Positions 24,173 to 36,420 of a DNA stretch of 64,000 nucleotides are shown one piece after another; the stretch's first letter is position 1; the number at the start of each line of letters is the position of its first letter. The notes beneath the pieces were generated by a model, which worked only from the letters and a program-made list of their open reading frames with translations, made no database searches and was not told the origin of the DNA. The DNA is from Lineus longissimus. Taxonomy: Eukaryota > Nemertea > Pilidiophora > Heteronemertea > Lineidae. The position numbers and the translations under genes were made by a program. The DNA lies in contig NC_088316.1 in assembly GCF_910592395.1 (NCBI RefSeq), forward strand, positions 2,482,001 to 2,546,000, given 5' to 3'.

Positions 24173-27100
24173 TTAGACGACAGGTTGGCTTACTTGTCTC
24201 CTCTGCCTTTGTCTTCGCTCCTCCTGTTCACTAGCCGCTATGGCACGTGCCAAGGCAAGGTCGTCTTCTTCCTGCTGTGAGGTACTGAAAAACATTGAAT
24301 TTGTTAGAATATTGAGCTCAGAGTGTGGACCGTAAGTGCATTATTTGCCAATATTGACACTAGAATTAATGTCAGCACCAGTGAAAAATGTAACACCGGT
24401 TCCACAGTTTGACAGCCCAAAGGACCAAAGAGCACATTCAAAAAATATCTGGGATATCCCAGTAAGGAAGACTTATGCCCAGCCACTCATTTCCACAGAT
24501 GGGTGGTCTCAGTTTTGAGTTACGGTGGTCTTCCTCCCTACACAGATCAGATACCGTCGCCATAGGCCATCGAACATATCAGCCATCAAATCATATGTCC
24601 ACGCATCCCACGACCTATCGATTGAAATCTAAGAAGAAGGTCAGGTCGTCTCGAAAAAATCTATCGCTGAACATACCAGGTAGCTCTGTAAAATTTAAAA
24701 CACTTCTTGAAACTTACGGTTTGTTTTTGGGAGGTGCTGGCGCTTGATTACCCTCAGCCATAGAAAGTTGGATCGCTCTGGCTAATGCTTCATCCTCACT
24801 CTGAAATCACCAAAAAGTGGGCAAACTTGGAACATGAATTTTACAGGCAATTCACTTGTTTGTGAGATTTTCTAGCCAACCCGAGCCAAGATCACTCCTG
24901 GTAGGGGTACATGAAGATAAGCTGGAGTGTATCCTCAAGTTCCTGGATCAGCAATTATTGACCTAAGTTAGTGTGACCTGCATACTCCTCACCTCAATGA
25001 TATCTTACCACCTCATGGAATAAGTGCCATGTCATTTCTTGCAGGTAGGGCAATTTTATTGCACATAAAACAAAGCATTACTCTCTCTGAACGCTAATTT
25101 CAATGAGGTGTTAGGAGGATCAGAATTTGAGCCAAAAATGCTTGGATTTAAGGATTCGTCATAAGATGAGAAATAGCACATGAGACATTCTTTTCTTCTG
25201 TATCAGTTACTCACCATTCCACCTTGAACCGCGGCAGGACTAGATGCCGTACTATTATTCGACCTCCCACGCCTAGCACTATCTAATTCTCTTCCGATAC
25301 CTGTTAGGACCGTCTGCTTTGGGTTGTTAGAATGGACAGGTTTGGAACCGCCAGCTTGGGGCTTTTTGCTTGTGGCATTCTGTTGTCGACTAGCGGCAGC
25401 AGCACTGGTGACGAAATAGAAGAAATGAACAAATCGTCAATACCTAATTGACTTTAGACTTATATAGACATATCGAAATCATACATCTGATTGTTGAAAT
25501 ATTTTGATTGATCGCCTGAACAGGGGAGGTACAGGGTTTGCCCTGACAGCTGCATAAGGTTAAATTACTGTCTGTTGTTTCGACCACGATCTAGTGAATG
25601 CAATATTTGTTTTGGTAGGATCCTCCTGCGTACTTTAGTTAGAATTCAAACTGACCAAAACACCAGAAACTTACGCAGCTTTAGAGACACCTCTGCCGCT
25701 GTCTTCAAATCCTTTACAGTCGTGATCCGATTCATGTCGGTGTCGCAAACAGAAGTTTTTATGGCATTTATCACATGACACTGGAATGAGCTCTCGTTGC
25801 TTGCATCCTTTCGATGAACAGCGATTGCTGTACACCTGAAAAATAACAGAGTGTGCACTTATGTTCAAAAATATTTTCCTGCGCAACAATGCATGTACAT
25901 GAGCTCTTCACCCACATACATGTAGATGTTCATCAGGTCGAATCTAGAGAGGGTATATTTTCTCAGACGGTGAATGTAAAGTCTAAATCTCCTTCTAGCA
26001 CTTTATACCGCACAACTGCACTGTCTCAAAGCGCTTTTGCATTCATTCCCTAGCCTAATCCAGAAATCTCCCTAGAAACCGATGAGTGTGCAGTGCGCAA
26101 TACTTAGTCATTTCAGGCCATGTTTAAGTATCAATTGGCATTGGTCACGCCTCCAACCCAGGACCTTACAGGGTTTCCACCAGGATTAAATTTGAGGGGG
26201 AGCAAAAAAATTTTTTTTTTCTAAATTTTTTTTTCTTAAAAAGAGTATATGTGACTCGCTCTACCAAAACTAGGCGCTTGTCGCATCTGAACTCGACAGG
26301 TTGATACGGACTTGTTGTTCATTTCCCTATTGTAGACCTTTTGTGAAATCTATTACAAACTGATTTGGTCACATTTCACAAAAGGTCTACAATAGGGAAA
26401 TGAACAACAAGTCCGTATCAACCTGTAAAGTTCAGATGCGACAAGCGCCTAGTTTTGGTAGAGCGGGTCACATACATGACCCCTCCTGAGACGTTTTTTG
26501 GCCCTAAAACCACTACAATTGGCTCCCAAGGATGCCCCCCATCCCCCCTCTGGCGGAAACCCTGCCTTATGATCACAAGTCGGATTCTCTGCCACTGTGT
26601 CATTTTGCTTCCTTTCTTAAATTTTACCTTCCCCCTCCTTTCTTTAGCAGGGTCACTCTGACAATCTGAATCAATGTGCTCGTTGACAGCAATGTCGGGT
26701 AGTTGATTGGGCTTCACAGGAATGGGCTTGTTACATAATGGACACACTGGTACTTGGTTATCCTGAAATCAAAACGATTGCACTTGAACTTTTTGAAAAA
26801 ACCAATTGATTGAAAACATCAGAACTTCTCCTCAATGATTGATTATCACTCAAAAATAAATGAATGATGGCTACTACTGGCAACATGCTTAAATTGAATA
26901 GGTTGTTGAAAATGACGCATGTTTTACCTTTTTATAGGATTCTGTACATCTGTGTAGTTCATAGTGAATGTGGTCTTTACTGTAGAAATGAAAAATAAAA
27001 CAACAATTAAGACACTTTGACAAACTACTCATTGCAAATAACATAAACTTTCAGCCTTTCTGGTGTTGCAGCAGGCCTAAGTATAAACAAAATAATAATT

Positions 27101-28252
27101 TCATTCAGAAAATTGACTTGTTTTGGTTGCATTTTAAATTTTTAACTACCCGGTACATGTATATAGATGAAGATGAATGCCAAAGTCATTACATTAAATG
27201 TGGATGTTGACTTGAGGCAGATTAATTTGTAAGCTGGACACCAAATACGACAACATTAAGATGAATTAGAAGTTGTTTAACAAAAGAGCAAGGCCCTACC
27301 AGAAAATTTTGAAACAGGCATCACACTTCATAGGTAGGAAATCTAAAAAGAAAAAGAAGATCGAGATTAAACTCAAACATGATGTGCTTTTGCAGGGGGG
27401 CTCCTCCCACACATGGAATTATTGGAATGAGTGGTGCGCTATATGACAGCACAATTCTGTTACATCTTACACAGCCCTTCTTGAACTGGAGGACTGTTTT
27501 GCTTCCTGGACAAAGTTGGTTGACATGTTGAGAGTGGTACTACAGGTTTGAGGTGTCTTTGTTTGACAAGAAGACTGCGCAAACTTCTGTGCAAACTTGG
27601 AATAGGCATACTTATTTGAGCCAATTATTTTGACTGACAGTGACCCACCCGGGCAACCGATGACGTGAAGCAGTCCTCGCAGCATATGCCATTTTCCAGA
27701 TACGCGGTACCACCTAGGGTTGGACCAAGAAACCGACCGTGAAGATCTATTGTAAAGACGATTTGTTGGTCCGACCCTTGGTGGTACCGGCGTATCTGGA
27801 AAATGGCCTATGCTGCGACTAGGTCTGCTTCACATCGGTCACCCAGGTGGGTCACTGTCATTCAAAATAATTGGCTCAAATAAATGCGTGGCCTTTTGTT
27901 CCAGGTGAAATGCATAACTGGTCAGAGCAGAGACCAAACAAACTTTGTCAACCAGTATATTATGATCAATCATAATCAAATTTGCACTGTCATTTTCACT
28001 CAATCTCTCTCAGTACATTTTACATACATTCAGTGTACATTTGTACATAAAACGTCAAAATCAAAAAATCATGAACGGGGTAACCCCACCTAAAACAAAA
28101 AATCGGCATCAACTTTCGACTTTCTGTCAACGTATATCGAATCTGTAATAGTTAATAAACGAAATAAACCAGAAACAACAAGAAGAGAATTTCATACCTA
28201 GCTGTTTGCAGCTATTTTCTGAACAGTTTTCTCCTAAACTGGGCAACTCCAT
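24173..28252 (-). CDS. ZFAND2: ZFAND2 (AIRAP-like) AN1-type zinc finger protein, 8 exons
   Basis: Coding exons on the minus strand are 28252-28198, 27342-27300, 26979-26928, 26762-26628, 25835-25675, 25404-25215, 24800-24718 and 24284-24173. All seven introns are GT-AG and their phases join into one frame of about 276 residues. Exon 1 starts MELPSLGENCSENSCKQL, the family's N-terminal motif. Exons 1-3 encode AN1 finger 1 (DFLPMKCDACFKIFC, then HxxxLHRC). Exon 4 (DNQVPVCPLCNKPIPV) is the linker C-x2-C segment with H-x5-C. Exon 5 carries AN1 finger 2 (CSSKGCKQRELIPVSC, FCLRHRH). Exons 7 and 8 each hold a ubiquitin-interacting motif (SEDEALARAIQLSMAE; EEDDLALARAIAAS). Known role of the family: proteasome- and p97-linked stress response. 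The last exon either reads on to TAA at 24173 (ending VSQPVV) or splices at 24194 (CAA|GTAAGC) to an exon I could not find. Confidence 0.92.
26250..26472. mobile_element. Foldback (hairpin) MITE, copy 2, in ZFAND2 intron 4
   Basis: The same 223-bp hairpin as at 3513-3735 with only a few substitutions. It is flanked by TA on both sides, consistent with a 2-bp duplication. It lies between exons 4 and 5 of ZFAND2. Confidence 0.9.
27613..27882. mobile_element. Foldback element in ZFAND2 intron 1
   Basis: Two arms of about 115 bp (27613-27728 and 27766-27882) are imperfect reverse complements. The outer ends are TATTTGAGCCAATTATTTTG and CAAAATAATTGGCTCAAATA, and the loop is about 37 bp. It differs in sequence from the 3513/26250 family. 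There is no coding capacity. Confidence 0.85.
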
Positions 28253-29062
28253 CTTGCTTTCGCGACAACACTGAAATGACGTCAGAAGGAATCCCGTGAC
28301 TTTTAAAGACCTAATACGCATGCGTAAAGGGAGTGAAGAGAAATTTCGCGCCTTTTCCAGATGGTTCCATTACGGACACGTGGCATCGTGCAATACTTAT
28401 TGTCGTCCCGATTTTAGTCACGATGAATAAGCAGATTTGACAGTTTGGAAGTCCTCTGGAACATTACGTTATCAATATCAGCCTTGTAGAAGTGAATGTC
28501 AGAATGATTGGTGCGAGGGACGAGGGGCAGGGTGGGTCTGGGGCCATTTGATTTTCATTGAGTTTTAATGTGCGAGTCAGGCGAGTGGATTGTCACTACA
28601 AAGTATGAAAATAGGAGGCGTGCGCAATCAAAATTCTCGTTAGTTATGATCTCACAAACGTACCTTGTTCATAGCTCAAAAAGTCAAGTTTCGGTACTAT
28701 CAATTTGTCCCCCGTACAACAGTTACTAACCTCTTCAGTTTCAGGCGTCCAACAAATCGCCTCACGGTATCTACGGTCCGAACGTCCTGTAGCGCTTCTG
28801 ATCGACTGATTCGGCGCAATCGTCCGGTTCGGGAGGCCGTAAATAGGTTTCCACAAATATAACATGCCCACTAGTAGCCTATTTATACAAGAAACGACTA
28901 AAAAGGCTAGTGCTTGCGCGCACTGATCCCACGAAGCCGACGTACTACGTACTACTGCCTCGACCCCAATGACGTCATATTCCATTATGACGTCCCCGGG
29001 CCGCCGTAGTTACCAAAACGACGATAATCTCGAAATCCTTTGCGTCCATTTCGATTTTCAAG
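28253..29062. promoter_or_regulatory. Divergent promoter region between ZFAND2 and the Ser/Pro-rich protein gene
   Basis: ZFAND2 starts leftward at 28252. A probable non-coding first exon of the rightward gene ends at 29062. Between them are full CRE/ATF palindromes TGACGTCA at 28278-28285 and 28970-28977, a half-matching TGACGTCC at 28988-28995, and an NRF1-like palindrome TACGCATGCGTA at 28315-28326. The stretch is CpG-richer than its surroundings. The motifs are seen in the sequence; shared regulation is inference. Confidence 0.55.
28986..29062 (+). other. Candidate 5' UTR exon of the Ser/Pro-rich protein gene
   Basis: A strong donor (TTTTCAAG|GTAAGCAT) at 29062/29063 and a pyrimidine-rich acceptor (TTTTTCTTACATTTCAG) ending at 29749 would remove a 687-base intron just before the coding exon. 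The start of the exon is not defined. Confidence 0.4.
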
Positions 29063-29809
29063 GTAAGCATAATTGCGGGGGTTACCCCTATCTCGTTTAA
29101 ATCATCCAGGCCTTTAGTGCCAATCGAATCCGGGATGACCCCACGCAACTCTCGTAGGATATCGAATTGCCTAGGGCAGTGGCGTAGCCTAGCCTCCAGG
29201 TGCCGTGCGGAAACTGGTTGATAAAATCAAAGTGCAAACTGTGAACTTGTCATCACGTATCTATACTGCTATAGATCCGTACCGTCACAAAAGTCAATTA
29301 CGGATTCTCAGGCCTGTATCGCTCAGGTATCTCACGTATTAAACTGGTAGATTGGCATTATGCGCAGGATAAAATCCCGTTTATCTCTTTCACTGTCCTT
29401 GGGCCCGCCATTCAAATATTCCTCCTCAGTCCATTTTTGTGAAAAGGTAAAATGTACCTTTCACTTTCAATTCCTTCGGTTACACGCCTTTCATTTCCTG
29501 AGGTGCTGGCAATGGAATTGTAAAGACACAACAAATCACAAATATCCTTATGCTGAGCGGGTGAGTTGCATGGAGATGGAGACTCCGTTGAGTTTGAATA
29601 CCACTTCCGTACTTTATTCCGAATTGGTACATGAACTATGAGGAAATCACCACCACAATTCCTGGAGAAAACCACTTCTGCTATCTGCATGACGAGCCAG
29701 CGAGACTGACAATTTTTGCTCTTGCCGACAACCTTTTTCTTACATTTCAGAAAATTTGTTAGCCATTGCATCGCATGCCCTTGGAAATCATTTGTTTGGA
29801 TATCACATC

Positions 29810-32800
29810 ATGAGTACGAAACAAAATTCCTCCGATAAAGACACGCCGAATGGTCAAGATGAAGGCACGTCTATAAAGAAAACCGCTAAGTCTACACTAC
29901 CATTTCTTAAGGAGCCTATAAGAAAACAGCGACCTAATATCAAACCGTTCGTGCCACCCAAAAACGCCTTGGAAATGCATTCGAAGTACCCGGCCACTCG
30001 ATCTCAAGGGCCTTGTCACGGAGTTGCCACTTCTAGTTCAGGGACAACACGACCTCCTGTGCCTTGGTGTGGGGTCGGCACTGCTTGTGCTCAGTCAAGG
30101 ACCAAAGAGCAGTTGCCCAACTTCTGTTTCGAGAGGAAGGCGATAGTTGACCATAGAAGTGAACCAGACATGGAACTAGATTTGCACAGAATTCCGCAAC
30201 CGAAGGAAAATGTCATTGACATGATAACAGAACTGAGCAATACTGCTCCCGTACTTGCAGCGAAGCTGATTTTCGATGGTGGTCGCCAATCTGCATCAAC
30301 ACCTACACTCCCCGGGATGAAATTGGGCGGCCTCGAAGAAAATGCCAGCATCGAACAGCAAGATGCAACTCTGAAGAGGGTCTCCCAGTCTGCAACAAAG
30401 ACAAAAACTCCAAGTCCTCATGAATTCGGACCTCCGCCAACGGTTCCTTCTGTAGATAAATTCATTGAAAAGGAATTATTGCCTGCTGACGAGCCCAAAG
30501 GACCAAATCACTGTATCAGCCTTCCTCCGAAGATCACGATGAGCGACAGTGAAACTACCCCTATGAACATGGTGAACACGCTCATACGAGCAGCGCCACA
30601 GAACATTACCAACAAGAGAAACGAGTCATGTTCTTCTCTGAGCCCACCAGAACCATCGCTGCAGAAATATCTTGATGAAAACAAAGCTCTTCAAATGGGT
30701 TCGCCAGTGTTTGCTTTGCAGCAACAGCATCCCTCCGCCTTCTCGCCTGCCCCAGTCGTGGATGATGAAGCCAATCAGAGATCTGGTTCTCCAGACAGTC
30801 CCACCGTTCACTCATTGCAGAACTCAAAAATTCCAGTTTCAGTGGATACCACGGTCAGACGGTGCCAAGGGAGTTCACCAGCTCCAGGACAGATCGGCGA
30901 CAGAACGATCACAGTTCAAAAACTGAGGTCACCCTTACCAGCCTTGCAGAATAGACCGAAGATCGCGAATCAAGTGCCTGTGTGGAGTCCATACTTAGCA
31001 GCTCCGGTCAAGAATAGGCCAAGAAGAAGTCCACTGCCATCGCTGAATCTATCAGTTTGGGATTCGCAAAATAGAACCAGAAAATCCCCAATACCCCCAG
31101 CTAGTCCAAAGTTACCGTTACCATTGGTACAAAAAAAAGCCAGGCAGAATATTGCTGAAACAGTTGCTAATTCAAGACAAAATGTCACTCGCCAGAATAC
31201 GACTACTGCAGGTATACCTTGGATTATACCACAGAGCATATCAAAACACCACGCAGTCGGTCAAGACAGTCCATATTCGCTGGCCCGGCAAGGCAAGGCC
31301 AGTCAGCATCATATGCCGCCACTGCATTTTCAAGCCCCAAAAGCACAGAACAGACAGAACCAGGAACCTCCAAGCAGTCTAGGTTTACCAATACTGAATG
31401 CAACTAGTCGACATGCAACTCCTCAAGCTCGTCCACACTTGATAATGACGCTGCAAGACAGAGTCAGTCAGAGCGAAATGCTTCCAACAGAGCCATGCTT
31501 ACCCAAGATACAGAGCAGGAATGGCCAGAATGTAGTTCCCCAGAATAGTTCGCACATACCACTCCCAGTTCTGCGAAATAGAGTCATGCAGAATGAACGT
31601 CGACCTAAAAGTGCAGTTTTATCCGTGATACAGGGCATGACCATCCAGAAAGCAGCTTCGCACATACCAGTGCTACAAAACAGAGACATGAACAACCCTT
31701 CGGTAAGCTCATATGAACCAGAGATGCTCAGCAGAGCTTGCCAACTTGCAACTCTACAAGTTGATCCACACATCTCGCTGGTGCAGGACAGTGGCAGGCA
31801 GGATGCAACTTCCCCGGTGAAACCACACGTACCAGTACAGGCGCAGGACACCAGTCAAACTTCTCCGACCAGTCCACATGTAAAGGTGCAGGGCAGACCC
31901 AGCCAGATTGCAGCTACTCTCGTCAGCCCACATGCACAGTTGCAGGACAGAGCTAGCCAGAATACAGCTACTCTCATAAGCCAACATGCACAGTTGGAGG
32001 ACACAGCCAAACAGAATGCAGCTACTCCCGCCAGTCCATATGTACAGTTGCCCATACGCCCATTAGTGAACAGATCGCCGAACCCAATAGTGGAGAGGAC
32101 ACAGAGCCCTGTATTGGACAGGACACCAAACCAAGTAGTGGACATGACACTGAGCCCACTTCTAAACAGGACAGCGAGCCCAGTAGAGGAAATGAACCCG
32201 AGCCCGATAGTTAATAGGAAACGGAGCCCATCATTGACCAGGACACCAAGCCAAGTAGTGGACATGACACTGAGCCCACTTGTGGAAAGGACACCGAGCC
32301 CAGTAGTGGACAGGTCACTGGGCCCAGTAGTGGACAGGATAGCAAGCGGAGTAGTGGACAGGTCACTGAGCCCAGTAGTGGACAGGACACCAAGCCGAGT
32401 AGTGGACAGGCCACTGAGTCCAGAAGTGAAGAGGACACCGACCCCAGTTGTGAACAGCACAACGAGCCCAGTAGTGGACCAGACACAAGACCCAGTTGTA
32501 GTGGACCGACAAGATAGGGTATTGCATGCTCTCATAGTGAGGCCAACCCTACGAACGACCGTCAACAAAAAGAAAGCAAATGTGTTTTACAAGTTTCCTG
32601 AAACCTATGAGGAGTTCGTGGAAGATCTTCCAAGGAACGAAGATCTGCCCAATCCGAGGCCAGACAGCAATGCCAAGGTAGGTTGTAAAGGAGAGAGTTG
32701 GCCTGTCTTACATATCTTTATACCGTACTTCACGTGAAACTTCTTTGGGCAGATATTGTTAAATCACCTTCCTGGTGGATGGGAACTCGAGATGAGAGAA

Positions 32801-33938
32801 GGTACATGTTAAAACTTAACCGACAAATAAAAATCTATTGGCGTGTAGTTTTTGTCTCATCATAAAGTCATGGATCAGGTACATGTACGTGTACTTGCAT
32901 TCGCCTATTGTTACCTAACTAAAAGTTTGTCGACTTGTATTGTAGGCTGCTGCGAACGAACTTCGTCTGGATAGTCCATCGTTCACGTACTATGCATTCG
33001 AAGCCGATATCGACAGCTTCGGTGTAGCGAAGGCGCCGAGACCACAGCCAGTCCAAAGTCACATTCCCCGCCGTCCTGAAAGACGCACTTTTTCGGAGCC
33101 CCGAAAAGTACCGGCCATCTTTGTCAACGGCAAGAAGGAGTCGCAGCTAGCGAAATTTGGAGAGGAGCCACCTGATGTTGTTTGCTGTCGGGAGGATTCA
33201 TGGTCCGTTCAATCGTATCAAAGTGTCCTCGAAGAGGCTCGATTGAGAAAGACCCATGTGCCACCCTTGGTTAAAGATTACGAAGAAAACTCTGCAGAGG
33301 ATTTTGGCGAGCGTCTAACACCATGGTTTGTTGAAATGTTCGAGAGATCAATATATGCCGGACGTCTACCGACAGTCGTGGAGGTCAGCGAATCGAAGGA
33401 TGACGGACCTCTTCTGTATTCTGCGGTTCGATATGGTGCGTTTGCACAACACATGGATGAACGAGCATTGCCTGACAAAGGCACGAAAGCCTTGGATGTC
33501 TCTAAAGCAGCAGACGATCAGAGAGCTTTCGATGCGCAGACGACAGCACGAGATGAAGAAATGACGTCGCCGGAGGACGCAGATGATGACGATAGGACAC
33601 CGCAGTCCATTTTCAAATACCGGCACTTGATTCCAGTCCGGGGGCCAACCTCGAAGGACATTGTACGCCGATGCACGTCGGTTAACCCTGTCACGAAATT
33701 TGAACCTCACTTTGAGCACAGCCACAGGAAACTCTTCTTGAAAATGGAAAACTGCCAACGGATTTCTTTTCCCGAATGCCCTCCGTTGGCGCCCCTCCGT
33801 GGAAACCCGTATGCTGGGGCATACACTTGTGAAGATCGTGGCGAGTTGTATGATCAACAACAAAAGCCACCAAAGGATGGATATCAAGTCCGCTTTCCTG
33901 CGTATCGTTGTCGGTGTCAGAGTCATTTAGGAACTTAA
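29810..33938 (+). CDS. Uncharacterised Ser/Pro-rich protein with octapeptide repeats, 2 coding exons
   Basis: Coding exons are 29810-32677 and 32946-33938. They join in phase 0 across a 268-base intron (CCAAG|GTAGGT ... TTGTAG|GCTGCT) and give 1286 residues. The start chosen is ATG 29810 (MSTKQNSSDKDT), about 60 bases past a good acceptor at 29749. Residues 1 to about 950 are low-complexity and probably disordered, rich in Ser, Pro, Gln and Asn, with many SP/TP sites. About residues 745-905 hold a degenerate repeat of eight residues (consensus SPVVDRTP). From about residue 930 the composition changes to ordered, charged sequence (FYKFPETYEEFVEDLP, LTPWFVEMFERSIYAG, FEPHFEHSHRKLF), the part most likely to be conserved. 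I do not recognise the family and assign no function. An AATAAA lies at 34228. Confidence 0.8.
32092..32496 (+). repeat. Coding minisatellite, 24-bp unit
   Basis: A unit reading AGTAGTGGACAGGACACCAA plus GCCC is repeated, with some 36-bp and 48-bp variants, and encodes the SPVVDRTP octapeptide array. Being a multiple of three it keeps the frame. It also leaves all three antisense frames open, which explains long opposite-strand frames here. Confidence 0.85.
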
Positions 33939-34227
33939 ATATCTAATATCAAACAATTTGATAATAGGACTATTTGCGAGGGAATCTTTACAGGACTGTA
34001 GGAATAGAAGGACATAGAAAGGATATTAAATCCTTTCACACTTGTTTGACTCGAACGCACGAGAGGAATTTTTCTGGCAGCGACGTGCACCCAATCATAT
34101 CCTTTGGCAAAAACATATGTCGTCACCTAATTTTGTATTTTCTGATGAGCCTGTAGTGCAGTGTAAGATATCAAAGAAAACTCATCAATCGATTTCTTAG
34201 CGGAAACTGTACATGTTCTGCGCTGTA

Positions 34228-34233
34228 AATAAA
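34228..34233 (+). terminator. Polyadenylation signal of the Ser/Pro-rich protein gene
   Basis: AATAAA followed by an A-rich run, about 290 bases after the stop at 33938. Confidence 0.55.
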
Positions 34234-34239
34234 AAAAAT

Positions 34240-35240
34240 GGTTTTAATGAATTTGGCATAGAGTTTGACAGTGGTAGTCTATCATATCTGAGATCGTTTG
34301 GAACTTGGCGTACGGGCGTTTGTGTTTTCCAACTAGGCCACTGGAGGCTTTACGCATGCATGTCAGCTTTGATGCGTGGGAGAGCGCAAACCATTTTAGA
34401 ATTATTCATGCGATGGCAAGGTATCAGAAACTGCCTTGGCAAAGAAGATTGAATAATTCAGATGGCTGTACGAACGCACAATGATGGGTATATCGACTCT
34501 TTCCATGTATACATGGCTTGAATCGGTGAGGTTTCTGAAGCTGAAGGCCGATCCAGTGGTATCCAGGGCACTGGTATAATCTTGGTCTCAATCTTTAATT
34601 ACACATTCCAACAGAAAGTGATGGCAATCCATCAATAGGGATTGACATGGCTGAACGTGTCTTCAACGACGAGCCTCGTTGACCTCGTCCTTAACCTCAA
34701 TCTTCGGGAGGCCGGTTAACTGCAATGTCCAATCATTTATTGAGCGCCACAACTAAGTCAACCGATGATCAGTTCAATTCGTAAATATTTTCAAAGATTG
34801 TGATTTCATCCGGCCATAAACATATAACCCTCGCCATGCTGATTTATTTGTGACAAGACCAACATTTCGTATAGATCAGTCGGTACCTAAAACCGTACAG
34901 AGCGGAAAATGTCCAAAGTTAATGCACTCTGTCTGTGTCGATGCACACAAATACATGGAAAAATTATTTCGTTACAACGTTACCACGATACTGAAACGAG
35001 AAAATCCCGTTACTTTGTCGTGAAAACGAGGATCAGTAAATACAAACTTCAAAGAAAACAGTAGTTAGCGCTTCAGACCCCCAAACGAACGCCAAAACGT
35101 TAACAAATGGACTTTTAGGACAATATAGTTTTTCCGGAGTTGTGACTGGAATTGAACCATTGGAGTTAACCAGTTCTTTGCCAAAAATGAAGAAGGGCAA
35201 AGAAGAATGCGGTAATGATCGCCACAATTTAAATCAGCAC
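34240..35240. other. Intergenic, nothing recognised
   Basis: No gene, RNA gene or clear repeat seen. Confidence 0.4.
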
Positions 35241-35483
35241 AACCCATGACTAGTATATTCGTAATCCTTCAAGGCATGATTCTAATATCTCCCACTGTCA
35301 CACTGATGATGAGCAACCGACACTTTCTTGCCAGCAGACGACGTGGCGTCGATCACGTGGCTGGCCGATCTCGCTCTCACTGGGGATTCGCAGCGCAGTT
35401 GAATATTGCTGGCGGTCCGTACACATGTGTTACCATGGTGTAACTAAGGAATACACGGATTGATCACCATTTACTAACAATTC

Positions 35484-35489
35484 ATGATG
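35484..35489 (+). CDS. Candidate first coding exon end (ATG|GTAAGT) of the H-NOX gene
   Basis: ATGATG is directly followed by a perfect donor GTAAGTAAT. The H-NOX exon at 46754 starts with the Tyr-Gly-Phe that normally follows the initiator Met, so the missing exon must end in ATG in phase 0, exactly as here. The implied intron is 11.3 kb. I scanned the ATG-GT sites between here and 46754 by eye and this has the best donor, but nothing proves it is used. Confidence 0.35.
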
Positions 35490-35639
35490 GTAAGTAATAT
35501 ATATCTTTATCTTCTCTCTCTGTTTTGAAGTCCATTCGTCCCGTAGTTGTTGGCCGTTCCATGTTTCGAACTTGATTTCACTTTCTCAATATATAATATA
35601 TACCAATAGCTCCCGGGTACTAGCTTGGCGATAGAACCA

Positions 35640-36420
35640 CTGGGCCAGTACCAAGTTTGGTGTAGATCGGTTCAATAGTTTGGTGGCAGTTTGCCCGAAT
35701 GTGTAATTACGACTTTTTTACCTTGACATTTACCCTGGCATTTGACACCCCAGCGGGGAACTGGCATCAACCTGGGTGAACATACCAAGGATGGCAGAAA
35801 TCTATTCATCAGTTTGGTGGCAATTTGTCCGTCTACGTTATTTGGACCATAGACCTTGACCTTTGACCTCATTACATTGACCTTTAATTTTCCTCGTCGA
35901 TCCCTTAAAACCTGCTTGTCGATTCTTTTGGAGTGAAGTCTGCATACTTCGTATTGATATAGCTCACTGTAACTTAGAGGGAGAACTTGGGTGTGGGATT
36001 TAGGTGACCAAAGGAGGAAAATGTGCCCCTTTCCCTCCATGCGCCTCCTCAATATAACATTGTGGGGCAGTTATGGATGGGCAGGGAGGACCGAGGATGG
36101 GACACTTTTTCTGTCCTGTCCTGTAGTAGATTGGCTGGGCGATTTCGGCACACCTCTTGACGCCATTAGAAAACTAACAGGAAGATAAAGTTTTTGGCGC
36201 CAATGATGTCAGCAATGGCGGATTTGCACTAAAATTCGAGTCGAGTCAAACCAGATGTGTGTGTAAAGTTTGTAAGGAACGGGCCAAGGACCTGGAGGAG
36301 TAGTGGAACAAACAGACAGACAGATATCCACGGTGACCTTCGAATCAGGGATCGGCGAGATCAGGGCCATATTGGGGTTGGACATTTCCCTAAACAACAG
36401 ATAGATGAGAAGGTCGATGG
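35640..36420. repeat. Old interspersed repeat with short ACAG-rich tract
   Basis: The text has the look of a high-copy marine-invertebrate repeat: AGTTTGGTGGCA recurs at about 35680 and 35814, with alternating CCTTGACCTTTGACCTC words and an ACAGACAGACAG tract near 36312. The boundaries are approximate and the family is not identified. Confidence 0.4.

Noticed and set aside
28644-28985. 113-codon minus-strand frame in the divergent promoter
   Set aside because: It spans the promoter region with CRE sites, has no recognisable domain and no splice link to ZFAND2.
29756-29809. Upstream TTG start for the Ser/Pro-rich protein
   Set aside because: The first ATG in the exon is at 29810, has A at -3 and gives a normal hydrophilic N-terminus. 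A TTG start is not expected in an animal gene.
31855-32568. 237-codon minus-strand open frame
   Set aside because: It is the antisense shadow of the 24-bp coding repeat. The sense frame continues across a proper intron and the antisense protein is a monotonous Thr/Gly/Leu/Ser array.
33366-33926. 186-codon minus-strand frame
   Set aside because: It lies wholly opposite coding exon 2 of the Ser/Pro-rich protein and has no independent support.
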